Shown here: positions 8,058 to 16,506 of the stretch, in pieces
How the letters are laid out: every line of letters begins with the position of its first letter
Numbering within the stretch: position 1 is the first letter of the stretch
From: an uncultured Flavobacteriaceae bacterium
GTDB taxonomy: Bacteria; Bacteroidota; Bacteroidia; Flavobacteriales; Flavobacteriaceae
Direction of reading: 5' to 3'
DNA length: 64,000 bases
NCBI GenBank assembly: GCA_934675205.1
Contig: CAKUPQ010000001.1
Span: forward strand, 310,001 to 374,000
Program-made: the position numbers and the translations under genes
The notes under the pieces: model-generated
The model's database searches: none
What the model saw: only the letters and a program-made list of their open reading frames with translations
What the model was told of the DNA's origin: nothing

Positions 8058-9317
8058 TTACACGTTAATTGTTATGATGTCGTTTAGGTTTGTTGTGTAA
8101 CGTGGCGACAATTTTTGTTGCTTCATTTTCCAAACTCTTTTTGTGTCTTGCGAAGCAAGACGGATTTTCTGATGTCCGAATTGTGAATTTAATTTGTCAA
8201 TGGTTTGCATTAACGGAATGTGTCGTTCGTCACGGTTTTCAAAAAGTGTTTGTTGTACTTTGTTTTCTGGTGTAAAGTCCTGAACTATTACACCTGCTTT
8301 TTTGTAAGCGTAACCGTCTTTAAATATTTTCTTCAATGCTTGCAAAGCAAAACCCGATAATTCAATGGTTGAATTCGTTGCATATGGCAATTTTAGAACA
8401 ATATTTCGGCTGTATTGCGGCAAATCTTTTCGGTGTCCGTTGGTGTGAATGAAAACCATCAACGAATTACAACACGATTTTTGTTTACGCAATTTTTCTG
8501 CACACGAACTTGCATATGTGCTTACTCGTTCTGCCAATTCTTCAAATTTTGTATAATTGGTTTCAAAACTCCGTGTTGTAGCAATATTTTTTTTCGGTTG
8601 TGCTTCTTCCAAGTCAAGCGTTGGAATGCCTTGTAAGTCGTGTTTTAAACGTAGACCAACGATTGCCAAATTCTTTTTTACCCAATCGTCAGCAAGTTGT
8701 GTGAAGTCGTAAGCCGTAAAAACGCTTTGAGCTTGCAAACGCTTAGTATGTTGTCTGCCAATTCCCCAAACGTCTTCAATTTTTAACCACTTCAACGCTT
8801 TTAACCGCTTTTCTTCACTGTCAATGATGTAAGTTCCTTTTGTTTGTTCGGGATATTTTTTTGCAATTCGGTTAGCCAATTTTGAAAGTGCTTTTGTCGG
8901 TGCAATACCAACCGAAATTGGTATTCCTGTCCACTTGGTTACTTTGTAACGCATTTGTTCGCCATACTCTTGCAAATTGAATAAGTCAAAACCTTTCAAT
9001 CTTAAAAAACATTCGTCAATGCTGTAAATTTCCATTTCGGGCGAATAGTCGGAAAGAATTGTCATAACACGGTTTGACATATCGCCATACAAAGCAAAGT
9101 TTGCTGAAAAAACGTGTACTTGATGCTGTTTAAAAAGTTTCTCGTATTCGAATGCAGGTGCTCCCATTGGAATACCAACTGCTTTGGCTTCATTGCTTCT
9201 TGCTATTACACAGCCGTCATTATTTGACAATACAACAATTGGTTTCCCGTTCAAGTCTGGACGAAAAACCCGCTCACAGGAAGCGTAAAAATTATTGCAG
9301 TCAATTAATGCGAACAT
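8058..9317 (-). CDS. umuC: Translesion DNA polymerase V catalytic subunit
   Basis: Y-family error-prone polymerase that copies damaged DNA together with cleaved UmuD. The N-terminal palm has D6 ([13 protein letters not shown]) and the catalytic pair D101-E102 in YSIDECF. The thumb helix-hairpin-helix region shows [14 protein letters not shown] near 180. The little-finger and C-terminal UmuC extension follow, and total length 419 matches E. coli UmuC (422). The gene starts 3 nt after the umuD stop. It is the middle gene of the cassette. Confidence 0.96.
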   Translation of the reverse strand: MFALIDCNNFYASCERVFRPDLNGKPIVVLSNNDGCVIARSNEAKAVGIPMGAPAFEYEKLFKQHQVHVFSANFALYGDMSNRVMTILSDYSPEMEIYSIDECFLRLKGFDLFNLQEYGEQMRYKVTKWTGIPISVGIAPTKALSKLANRIAKKYPEQTKGTYIIDSEEKRLKALKWLKIEDVWGIGRQHTKRLQAQSVFTAYDFTQLADDWVKKNLAIVGLRLKHDLQGIPTLDLEEAQPKKNIATTRSFETNYTKFEELAERVSTYASSCAEKLRKQKSCCNSLMVFIHTNGHRKDLPQYSRNIVLKLPYATNSTIELSGFALQALKKIFKDGYAYKKAGVIVQDFTPENKVQQTLFENRDERHIPLMQTIDKLNSQFGHQKIRLASQDTKRVWKMKQQKLSPRYTTNLNDIITINV

Positions 9318-9320
9318 TGT

Positions 9321-9767
9321 TTAAACATTTTTAATAACGTAAGTAACAATGCCCCAAATTAAAAAATTATTATCTTTTGTTACTTTGATAGGTTGATAAT
9401 TTATATTTTCGGCAATGAGCCAAGCAACATTTTTTTCAAGTTTAATACGTTTAGCTGTAAATTCTCCGTCAATATAACAAACCGCAATTTTGCCGTTTGT
9501 TGGTTCTAAACTTCGGTCAATTATCAGCAAATCGCCATTGTGTATTCCTGCGTTTATTAAGCTGTCTCCTTTTACTTTTCCGTAAAATGTAGCCGAAGGG
9601 TTTTTGATAAGATGTTTGTTAAGGTCAATGCTCAAATCCACAAAGTCCAACGCTGGCGAAGGAAAACCTGCGGAAATTCCATCGTCCACAAAAGGCAATA
9701 CAAGTTCTGTTTCGGTGTCTGCCGAAAAGATGTCAATGATGTTGCCTGTATATAGTTTCAATGTCAT
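9321..9767 (-). CDS. umuD: UmuD-type self-cleaving polymerase V subunit (S24 peptidase)
   Basis: RecA-stimulated autoprotease whose cleaved form is the accessory subunit of polymerase V. Visible features: a short N-terminal arm, the cleavage site A33-G34 in ISAGFPSPA (E. coli has C-G), nucleophile S69 in VKGDSLINAGI, and general-base K106 in FTAKRI. At 148 residues there is no DNA-binding domain, so it is UmuD and not LexA. The ATG lies only 53 nt inside the cassette junction. No LexA-like operator or TAnnTTTG box was recognised in that leader, so transcription may enter from outside. Confidence 0.94.
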   Translation of the reverse strand: MTLKLYTGNIIDIFSADTETELVLPFVDDGISAGFPSPALDFVDLSIDLNKHLIKNPSATFYGKVKGDSLINAGIHNGDLLIIDRSLEPTNGKIAVCYIDGEFTAKRIKLEKNVAWLIAENINYQPIKVTKDNNFLIWGIVTYVIKNV

Positions 9768-9824
9768 TTTTTGTCTGTCTGTTTATGTCTGTATGGTCGG
9801 TTTGGTAAAATTGCACCTAACTCA

Positions 9825-9854
9825 CAAATATGCGAAATTATTCCAAATATCCAA
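9825..9854 (-). promoter_or_regulatory. Promoter-like sequence pointing into the cassette
   Basis: On the minus strand TTG (9854-9852), a 19-nt spacer and CATATTTG (9832-9825, one mismatch to TAnnTTTG) end 4 nt before the cassette junction. It is chromosomal DNA and would read umuD-umuC-SRAP. Confidence 0.4.
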
Positions 9855-9878
9855 ACACTATTACTTCATAATATCCGA

Positions 9879-9922
9879 ACATTAATCTGTGAAAATCTGC
9901 TTAATCTGTGTTATCTGCGTTC
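9879..9922. repeat. TCTGTG/TCTGCG intergenic repeat
   Basis: Short AT-rich stretch with repeated AATCTGTG, AATCTGC and ATCTGCG words. A related stretch with CACAGATT words lies at 41129-41184. Confidence 0.35.
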
Positions 9923-9926
9923 AATA

Positions 9927-10814
9927 TCAATACCCTTCAATCGGAATTTCGATTTTATAGGTTTTTCCCGAAGTGTTTTTAAGCGAAATATCCCTTAACC
10001 AAGGGTTGTGAATTTTCAGAATTTTGTAGTTAATTCCTTGTTCGTTTGCCCAATCGGCTAAATTTTCAATACCTGTATTCACTTCGATTGTTTTGGTTGC
10101 AATCGGTTGGTATAATTCGTTTACAGGAATATTATATCCATATTTTTCGGGATTTTGCATAATTTCTTTCAGAGCCAAAATCCTAAAAACATAACGTGAA
10201 GTTTCTTCGGTCAAAAGCAAATCATAATAGTTTGTGGTTATTTTCTGTCTTTCGATTTGTCGGTTTATTCCTGCCATTCCTCCGTTATACGAAGCGGCTG
10301 CCAAGGTCCACGAACCAAACCTCTGTTTGGCATCAAGCAAATATTTACAAGCTGCTTCGGTTGATTTTTCCAAATGGTAACGTTCATCAACCAAATCATT
10401 TACTTCCATTGCATATTCTTTGGCTGTTGCAGGCATAAACTGCCACACTCCCCTTGCTCCTGCAGGAGAAACAGCATTTTCGAGCTTACTTTCGATAACA
10501 GCCAGATATTTGAAATCATCAGGAATTCCGTACTTTTTCAGTATAGGCTCCATAACAGGAAACATACGATTTGCCCTTTTGATAATTAATTCGGTAGATG
10601 CGTGTAAATTTCGGTTTATGGTTATTTCCCTGTCGAAACGTTCATGTACGTCAGCTATATTCATCGGAACTTTTTCCCCACAAAAATCAAGGGAAACAAC
10701 AGGTTCAGGACGCTCCGTATTTTCTTTTTCGTTAACCGAAGACGAAGCATTTATCAGTAACATACTTGTTGTAGCTACCAAAAGTACTAAAAGTGAGTTT
10801 TTTATGGTTTTCAT
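9927..10814 (-). CDS. Lytic murein transglycosylase (SLT/MltD-like)
   Basis: Cleaves the glycan strands of peptidoglycan in the periplasm. The N-terminus has a basic start and a hydrophobic segment (residues 8-24) typical of a signal peptide. The SLT domain covers about 85-225 with catalytic E108 in AVIESKL, then SPAGARGVWQFMPATA, and SYNGG near 187. Length 295; the C-terminal 50 residues are short and contain no clear LysM repeat, unlike full MltD. Its start overlaps the end of the alpha/beta hydrolase gene by 4 nt (ATGA), so the two are translationally coupled. Confidence 0.9.
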   Translation of the reverse strand: MKTIKNSLLVLLVATTSMLLINASSSVNEKENTERPEPVVSLDFCGEKVPMNIADVHERFDREITINRNLHASTELIIKRANRMFPVMEPILKKYGIPDDFKYLAVIESKLENAVSPAGARGVWQFMPATAKEYAMEVNDLVDERYHLEKSTEAACKYLLDAKQRFGSWTLAAASYNGGMAGINRQIERQKITTNYYDLLLTEETSRYVFRILALKEIMQNPEKYGYNIPVNELYQPIATKTIEVNTGIENLADWANEQGINYKILKIHNPWLRDISLKNTSGKTYKIEIPIEGY

Positions 10815-11548
10815 TTGATTGATTGGTTATTAGTTAATTGGTTGAATCGTGGGCTATTTAAGGTTGCTTCGGACTTCGGACTAACCGCTTCGGATTTTAT
10901 AATTTCAGGCAATTTTTCGTTCATCCATTTGTATCTGTTCAGAATCATTACGTGTGTTCCTTTTTCTACAACGATACAATCCTGAATATATTTTATCGGA
11001 AAAACCTCATCTTTACTTCCGTGAATATGGATTACGTTTTCATCGGGAGTTTCCCTATCCCACAAAATCACCTGCTCCAAAGACCATTCCAAATATAATT
11101 TGTCCCGAACCGATAAATACATTTTGTATAAATCTTTTCTTCCTTTGAGGTATTTCTGATTGATACTGTCGGGAATGTATTGCTCAATATTCTGAATAAT
11201 GCTTGTCGGAAAGAGCTTGTATATTTTGGTAAGTTTGGCAAATTTCATTCTGTTCGGAAATTCTTTATTGCTCTTTACACTCGAAATAATAATCGTTTTT
11301 TGGGTTTTGATGATTTGATTCATCTCCTGAACCAAAATCCCTCCAAACGACACTCCGACCAAAACAGGATTTTCATCTTTTATATCTTCTGTCATTCGTC
11401 TGGCATATTCTTGCAAGGTTTCTCCTTTATAAGGGATTTTCCATTCCAAAAGATGTATTTCAAACTCGTTTTCGTCGAGTTTTATGTTCTCAAAAATAGC
11501 GGGACTTGCCCCTAATCCGGGCATAAAATAGAGATGGGTTTTTTCCAT
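10811..11548 (-). CDS. Alpha/beta hydrolase
   Basis: Cytoplasmic alpha/beta-hydrolase fold protein, substrate unknown. It has the oxyanion-loop PGLGAS at 10-15, the nucleophile elbow GVSFGG with S67, an acid in IHGSKDEVFP and the histidine in KGTHVMI, completing a triad. 245 residues. The last 25 or so residues (SEAVSPKSEATLNS...) are coded by DNA with the repeated words CTTCGGA, resembling intergenic repeat sequence at 63341-63377, so the tail is probably a recent non-functional extension. It overlaps the transglycosylase start by 4 nt. Confidence 0.85.
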   Translation of the reverse strand: MEKTHLYFMPGLGASPAIFENIKLDENEFEIHLLEWKIPYKGETLQEYARRMTEDIKDENPVLVGVSFGGILVQEMNQIIKTQKTIIISSVKSNKEFPNRMKFAKLTKIYKLFPTSIIQNIEQYIPDSINQKYLKGRKDLYKMYLSVRDKLYLEWSLEQVILWDRETPDENVIHIHGSKDEVFPIKYIQDCIVVEKGTHVMILNRYKWMNEKLPEIIKSEAVSPKSEATLNSPRFNQLTNNQSIK

Positions 11549-11574
11549 TGGTTTGCAAAATAACGATCTTCTTA

Positions 11575-11582
11575 CAAAGATA
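11575..11582 (-). promoter_or_regulatory. -7 box upstream of the hydrolase-transglycosylase pair
   Basis: TATCTTTG on the minus strand, 26 nt before the ATG at 11548; no clear -33 TTG. Confidence 0.4.
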
Positions 11583-11696
11583 ATTTTAAGTTTGAATTTT
11601 ATGAAATAATTTTTTTGTAAAATTTATATCAATAAAAACAAATTTCAGTCATACTTTCCCTGTCTTGTTTCTCTACAACAAGCCTCGTATTCAGGG

Positions 11697-13358
11697 TTAA
11701 AACTGAAAATAAATAAACGCTTGCATATCCGACGAAAAAACCTGGTAACACGCAATCCCAACAAAAAAAGCAATGATGATTTTAGCAATAATAGGACTGT
11801 TATTATAACCTTGTTCTATTTTTGATTTGATTGTTTCGGGCAACCAATGGCTGATAAAACCAATCAGCATAATGATAAAAACTATCTTATAGTGCATCAT
11901 TATATCCCACGCAGATTGCAGATCAAACTGATAGAAAACCTGTTGGTACCACTTCGAAATACTTTCCATATCGTTTCCTCTAAAAAATATTCGTGTAAAA
12001 GTGATAAACAAAAACGTGATAGTGATTTTCCAAAAATTGGCAACCCAAGTATTCTTATTTTCATAAGGGCTTATTTTTCTCCAATATTTATAAACCAACA
12101 TTCCCAATCCGTTCAGCCCTCCCCAAATCACAAACTTCCACGATGCTCCGTGCCATAAACCTCCGATAAGCATTGTGAGCATCATATTAATATTGGTATT
12201 GATATGGTTTTTAAAATTCGGAGAGCGTTTCCCCAGAAGTATCAACAACAAAACAACAACACTTGTTATGATAATTACCGTTTTGTTAAAATTAAAAGCC
12301 AATATTGTTCCTATTAGCAGAATACTCAAAATAACATAAGAGGCTTTGCTTCCTTTACGGTTACCTCCCAACGGAATATAAAGATAATCCCGAAGCCAAG
12401 TAGAAAGAGAAATGTGCCATCTTTTCCAAAACTCTCCTGCATTTTTGGCTTTGTACGGAGAATTAAAGTTTTGAGGAAGCTGGAAGCCCATCAATAAAGC
12501 CAACCCGATAGCAATATCTGTATAGCCCGAAAAGTCTCCGTAAATCTGTAAGGAATACCCTATTAAAGCCATTAGATTAGCAAATCCTGAATACATTTCG
12601 GGGGCATCAAAAACCCGATCTAAAAAATGAGCCGCAATATAATCTGCAAAAATCATTTTTTTTATCAACCCTCTCAAAATCATATAGGTAGCAGCATTAA
12701 AATCTACTTTAGAAATCTGTGTAGGACGACTGATTTGAGGTATAAAATAATCGGCTCTTACAATAGGTCCTGCTACTAATTGCGGAAAAAAACTTACGTA
12801 AAACCCAAAATCCAATATAGAGCGAAGAGGCTTTATCCTGTCCTGATAAATATCTACGATATAGCTGATTATCTGAAACAAATAAAAGGAGATTCCCACA
12901 GGAAGCACAATTTTATCTACGGTAAAATAGTTTTTAGAAGTGATGTTGTTTCCCCATTGTGCCAGCCAATTAAAAGTTTCGTATTGCGTATTAAACAGTT
13001 GATTGAATGAATCTGTAAAGAAATAAGCATATTTAAAATAGCTTAAAACAAACAGGTTTATAATTACTCCGATGGTAACCCAGAATTTCTTTTGATTTTT
13101 AGACCGGTTTTTATAAATAGCGTTTCCGATGAAAAAATTAGCAACAATACTCGCTATCAAAACTCCCACAAAAAGACCACTGGTTTTGTAATAAAAAAAG
13201 AGTGAAACAAGAAATAAATAAGTGTTTCGCAAAGGGATTTTTTTATATACCAGAGCAAAGAAAAAATAGACAATCGCAAAAAATATCCAAAATCCTGCTT
13301 GGGTAAAAATCAGAGGAAAAGCTTCTGAAAAAGTAAATATGTCGTTCAGCCTATTCAT
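11697..13358 (-). CDS. MBOAT family O-acyltransferase (AlgI/DltB-like)
   Basis: Polytopic inner-membrane protein that moves acyl groups across the membrane onto extracytoplasmic glycans. Conserved blocks: LPVGISFYLFQ-ISY near 152, PQLVAGPI near 192, IYGDFSGYTDIAIG near 272, the EFWKRWHISLSTWLRDYLYIPLGG block with H315 (309-332), and the active-site H403 in GGLWHGASW. Length 553 is longer than AlgI because about 45 extra residues with two hydrophobic segments lie between the last two blocks. The downstream-reading partner genes are two SGNH proteins overlapping or touching it, so it is the last gene of a three-gene surface acylation operon. Confidence 0.93.
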   Translation of the reverse strand: MNRLNDIFTFSEAFPLIFTQAGFWIFFAIVYFFFALVYKKIPLRNTYLFLVSLFFYYKTSGLFVGVLIASIVANFFIGNAIYKNRSKNQKKFWVTIGVIINLFVLSYFKYAYFFTDSFNQLFNTQYETFNWLAQWGNNITSKNYFTVDKIVLPVGISFYLFQIISYIVDIYQDRIKPLRSILDFGFYVSFFPQLVAGPIVRADYFIPQISRPTQISKVDFNAATYMILRGLIKKMIFADYIAAHFLDRVFDAPEMYSGFANLMALIGYSLQIYGDFSGYTDIAIGLALLMGFQLPQNFNSPYKAKNAGEFWKRWHISLSTWLRDYLYIPLGGNRKGSKASYVILSILLIGTILAFNFNKTVIIITSVVVLLLILLGKRSPNFKNHINTNINMMLTMLIGGLWHGASWKFVIWGGLNGLGMLVYKYWRKISPYENKNTWVANFWKITITFLFITFTRIFFRGNDMESISKWYQQVFYQFDLQSAWDIMMHYKIVFIIMLIGFISHWLPETIKSKIEQGYNNSPIIAKIIIAFFVGIACYQVFSSDMQAFIYFQF

Positions 13359-14646
13359 TTAGCCCTTTATAATGTTGAAGTAATATTTCTTTATCCCGTC
13401 CGACAGACTTTGCCCAACCATCAATCAGGGCTTCTAATAATAAATCTCCCTTTATCTGGTAGCCTAAATTAGTAAAGTGAATGCGGTCACTGAGCATAAG
13501 TTTGTTTCGATACCACTGGTTTGAAGAGCCTAATCCACCCATTATTTCATAAAAATCCCAAACTGCCATTTGATATTTTTGAGCCAACCTATATATCACT
13601 TCTTGTTGTCTTCTTGTATTGGAATTGGCATATTTTTTTTTGTAATATACATCGTTCGGAACAGTCAGAAGAATGGCACATTGCGGATTGATACGCAAAA
13701 TCATTTGTATAAAACTTTCGTAATACGCTTCAAATATATCTTCTTTAAATTCGCTTTTGGGCATATATCCATCGTTTGTTCCGATAGAAATAATAAACAT
13801 ATCAGGACGATAGAGTTGTAATTGTTTTTCAAAAAAAGCACTTCGATTATAAAAAGCAAAACTACCTCCGTTTACTCCGATACTGGTGTATTCAATACCC
13901 GGGTTGCTGTTCATCAATTCAATTCCCATCAACAAAAACTCTGCCTTGTCATTGATAGTGTCTTTTTTGTGAAGCGTAACTGCAATAGAGTCTAAAGTGG
14001 TATTAAAATGAAATTCTCTGTAAAAAGTTTCGTAATTTATCGAATCTGAAACAACAAGGCTGCTATCCATTATATTGATGTGATAATCATCTTGCCAAGT
14101 GTTGTAAAAAATGCGGAGCTTGTCAAAATGATACGGATTTTTGATGTCGGTTTTGTGATTGGCTTTGATGTAAACAGTATCTGCGATTTGTCTAAAAGCT
14201 GCAGTAACTCCGGACAATCCCCAAGCAATGCTGTCTTTGGTAACAGAACTTCGGTATCCTGTCCACAGGTCTCTGTTGGCAGTAATCCGATAATTTGACG
14301 GATTATTTGTTTTGGCTAATTGATACGGAAAAATAAAACCTCGTTGAGCGGTTGAAACCTCATTGGTATTTTGAAGATACGTTCGCACTTTATTAGAATA
14401 AACATCAGCCTGAATGTGAGAACCTCCAATATGAAAAATATGGATTTTCCTGTTTTTCCCCTCAAAAACACTGTCCATTTGAGAAAAAAAGTAGTTAAAA
14501 TAAGGCGATTCATCGGCAAATTTCAAGTAATTAGCTTCTCTTTTTATTAAATGTCCATATAGGGGAGCAATACTGTCCAAAACATATTTTTGAGCTGTTA
14601 GCAAGCCGGTTGTCAGCAAGAATACAGCCATAAAAACTTTTTTCAT
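13351..14646 (-). CDS. Secreted SGNH/GDSL-type hydrolase domain protein
   Basis: Signal peptide at 1-18 (cut near LTAQ). SGNH fold marks: block I is HIGGSHIQAD with S76, where the usual GDS is GGS; GTND at 289-292 supplies the block III Asn; and SDRIH (D387, H390) supplies the C-terminal Asp-His pair. 431 residues. The stop overlaps the MBOAT start by 8 nt. Families of this type transfer or remove acetyl groups on exported glycans with MBOAT partners. Substrate not identifiable. The D-to-G change before the serine is unusual but keeps the nucleophile. Confidence 0.85.
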   Translation of the reverse strand: MKKVFMAVFLLTTGLLTAQKYVLDSIAPLYGHLIKREANYLKFADESPYFNYFFSQMDSVFEGKNRKIHIFHIGGSHIQADVYSNKVRTYLQNTNEVSTAQRGFIFPYQLAKTNNPSNYRITANRDLWTGYRSSVTKDSIAWGLSGVTAAFRQIADTVYIKANHKTDIKNPYHFDKLRIFYNTWQDDYHINIMDSSLVVSDSINYETFYREFHFNTTLDSIAVTLHKKDTINDKAEFLLMGIELMNSNPGIEYTSIGVNGGSFAFYNRSAFFEKQLQLYRPDMFIISIGTNDGYMPKSEFKEDIFEAYYESFIQMILRINPQCAILLTVPNDVYYKKKYANSNTRRQQEVIYRLAQKYQMAVWDFYEIMGGLGSSNQWYRNKLMLSDRIHFTNLGYQIKGDLLLEALIDGWAKSVGRDKEILLQHYKGLNE

Positions 14647-14648
14647 TT

Positions 14649-16112
14649 TTAGTCTTTTTTATTCAAATCCAAATACAGTGCTAAATATAGCATTTCTGCA
14701 ATAATGCGTGTGCCACTTGGTGAAAAGTGGGTATAATCACTTGAGGCAAGCCCTTGTTCTACCCAATGTTTCATTGCGTTTTCACCTCCCATTGCATCAA
14801 ACATACTCCAGTAAGCAATATTGTTTTCTAAACAGGTTTTTTGCAATACTTCATTCAGATAGGGCAATAGTTTGTAAGTCGTCAGATTTCCGTTTTCGGA
14901 AGTCGTCATATCCGAAGGACCTATAAAAATAACACTTGCGTTGTCTGTTTTGTTTCGCACCCATTGTATGTGGTTTTTTATATATCGGGCATAATTTTCT
15001 ACAGCAACAGAGTCTTTGATGTAAGGCACTGTATTTCCACCGTATTGAAAAATCAGTATTTTGGGGTCTAACTGATTCATCATTTTTTTAAAATTATCAG
15101 GTTCCAATCCCGCAAAAACAGTTCCCGAAGACCCTCTCATAGCCACATTATCCAAAATAATTCCTTGATTGCTATCTAAAGTGAGCCCATAAAAATCAGG
15201 ACTTATTTTACTGGTCAATTCTATTTTTAACGATTCGGGCTTGTTGTCTAACTGTATTTTAAAGTTGTGATAATCTGTGTTTTGTTTTAAATAATCACTT
15301 GCAATAAGCCGTCCGTTGTGATAAACTTTGATGGTGGTCGGACTTATTACATTTCCGTAATGAAGTCCGATGTTGGTAAAGTTTTGCAATTTGTTATACG
15401 AGCGAGTCGAAGGTTTAATCACAATAGTGGCAGTTGTCAAAGGCAAAGAATCCATACGGATACTGTCATACACAGGGGTAAATCTCGAAAAAGTCGTGTA
15501 AACTCCGTAACGATTATGTTCTATTCGTTTGTTTTTAGGGTCAAAAGTAGCAAATCGCAACCAATTGTCAGACGGAATCACCTCTGCACTGTTTTGGTTA
15601 TACACCTGCAAAATAGGAATAAAACCTGGGCCATTACCCCCATACTGCCCTTGCAGACGATTGCGGACATAAGCCGAAATCCTATCTCCCTCTATTTGCG
15701 AATCCCCGTAATGAATAATGCGACACAACGGAGATTGCAATCGCTCCTTTAAAAGAGAAATAAAAGCATCTTTGTTTTCCGGATATTGAATTCGCTGAAT
15801 TTTAGAAGTATCTATTTTAGTAAAATCCGGAATGATTTCTACTGGTGTAAAATCTGTTTTAGCTTCTACAATTATGCTTTTCTTGATATTATCAACAATA
15901 CTGTCTATTGTTTTTGTGTCTTTTTTGTCGTCTATTTTACTTTCCCAAAACGTAGCGTTTGTAGGATATTTTAGTCCGATATTATTTATGTAAAAACCTT
16001 CTTTGGCTTTTCCGTCAACAGTAGTGTAGGTTTTGCTCAAGTACGTCAGTCCCAACAACAACAGCAACACAATAAAGATATAGACAGCTATTTTTACAGG
16101 AGAAATATTCAT
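14649..16112 (-). CDS. Membrane-anchored SGNH hydrolase domain protein
   Basis: One transmembrane helix at about 8-26 followed by a periplasmic region. Block I is HYGDSQIEGD with S138; block III is YGGN (Asn kept, following Asp lost); and SSDYTHFSPSG near the end supplies Asp and His. 487 residues. It lies 2 nt upstream of the second SGNH gene and leads the operon with the MBOAT gene. The two SGNH copies have diverged in opposite motifs: this one keeps GDS but has GGN-T, the neighbour has GGS but keeps GTND. A one-mismatch -7 box (CATTTTTG at 16131-16124) may start the operon. Confidence 0.85.
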   Translation of the reverse strand: MNISPVKIAVYIFIVLLLLLGLTYLSKTYTTVDGKAKEGFYINNIGLKYPTNATFWESKIDDKKDTKTIDSIVDNIKKSIIVEAKTDFTPVEIIPDFTKIDTSKIQRIQYPENKDAFISLLKERLQSPLCRIIHYGDSQIEGDRISAYVRNRLQGQYGGNGPGFIPILQVYNQNSAEVIPSDNWLRFATFDPKNKRIEHNRYGVYTTFSRFTPVYDSIRMDSLPLTTATIVIKPSTRSYNKLQNFTNIGLHYGNVISPTTIKVYHNGRLIASDYLKQNTDYHNFKIQLDNKPESLKIELTSKISPDFYGLTLDSNQGIILDNVAMRGSSGTVFAGLEPDNFKKMMNQLDPKILIFQYGGNTVPYIKDSVAVENYARYIKNHIQWVRNKTDNASVIFIGPSDMTTSENGNLTTYKLLPYLNEVLQKTCLENNIAYWSMFDAMGGENAMKHWVEQGLASSDYTHFSPSGTRIIAEMLYLALYLDLNKKD

Positions 16113-16506
16113 CGAATAGGGTTCAAAAATGAATTTTTCAAATACAATTCTTCGCTAAAAACTCTCATAAATACTTAAAAATCAGTAAAATGTTTTTAAA
16201 ATCAGGTAACTCACAGACAACCAATGTACTTGTGTTTAAAAAAGACGTGCCAAAACCAGTAGTTATCAACCCTCAAAAGTAGAGTTTTTTATCTATTCGC
16301 ACAAATTGATTTCTTAGTTTGCGAAAACAGCTATGTTCTTGCAGAGATAATTTTATGCTTTTAAACTATATTTTTTTGTAAATTTCCTCTGTAAAAAAGA
16401 TGTTCCTATATTTTGGTCAGAGGTAAACTCCGTATAAAATTTTTCATTGATTTTTTGTATATTTACAACAAAAAAAAGTTATTTTGATTCCGAAAAATAC
16501 GCGATT
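16113..16506. other. Long divergent intergenic region
   Basis: About 394 bp between the acyltransferase operon and the msrB operon, very AT-rich. It holds one 30-codon ORF (16190-16282, listed separately), a one-mismatch -7 box for each direction (minus 16131-16124; plus TATATTTA at 16458-16465), and no RNA gene or inverted repeat that I recognise. Confidence 0.5.
16190..16282 (+). CDS. Candidate 30-residue ORF
   Basis: ATG at 16190, stop TAG at 16280. The peptide starts MFLKSGNSQTT, continues NVLVFKKDVPKP and ends VVINPQK. Composition is protein-like (basic, no low-complexity), unlike most chance frames in AT-rich DNA. No clear promoter or ribosome-binding site. Not recognised; may be chance. 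Confidence 0.25.
   Translation: MFLKSGNSQTTNVLVFKKDVPKPVVINPQK

Larger units (their letters stand above)
7317..9820 (-). mobile_element. Single integron-like gene cassette carrying umuD-umuC-SRAP
   Basis: The 2504-bp segment starts on the minus strand at G^TTAGGTGCA (9821/9820), holds three tightly packed genes, and ends with the attC-like site at 7442-7317. Removing it restores AGATAA-CTCAC, i.e. a chromosomal core GTTATCT between the convergent genes truC and lytic transglycosylase. The core fits relaxed secondary-site sequences better than GTTRRRY. No integrase gene is present in the window, so this is a solitary attC locus. Codon use inside differs from the surroundings (Asp mostly GAC, against GAT in core genes). 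Confidence 0.72.

Noticed and set aside
9321..9767. LexA repressor
   Set aside because: The protein lacks an N-terminal DNA-binding domain; length and position next to umuC identify UmuD.
7317..9820. Transposon or insertion sequence carrying umuDC
   Set aside because: No transposase, no terminal inverted repeats of IS type and no target-site duplication beyond the single core; the attC plan explains both ends better.
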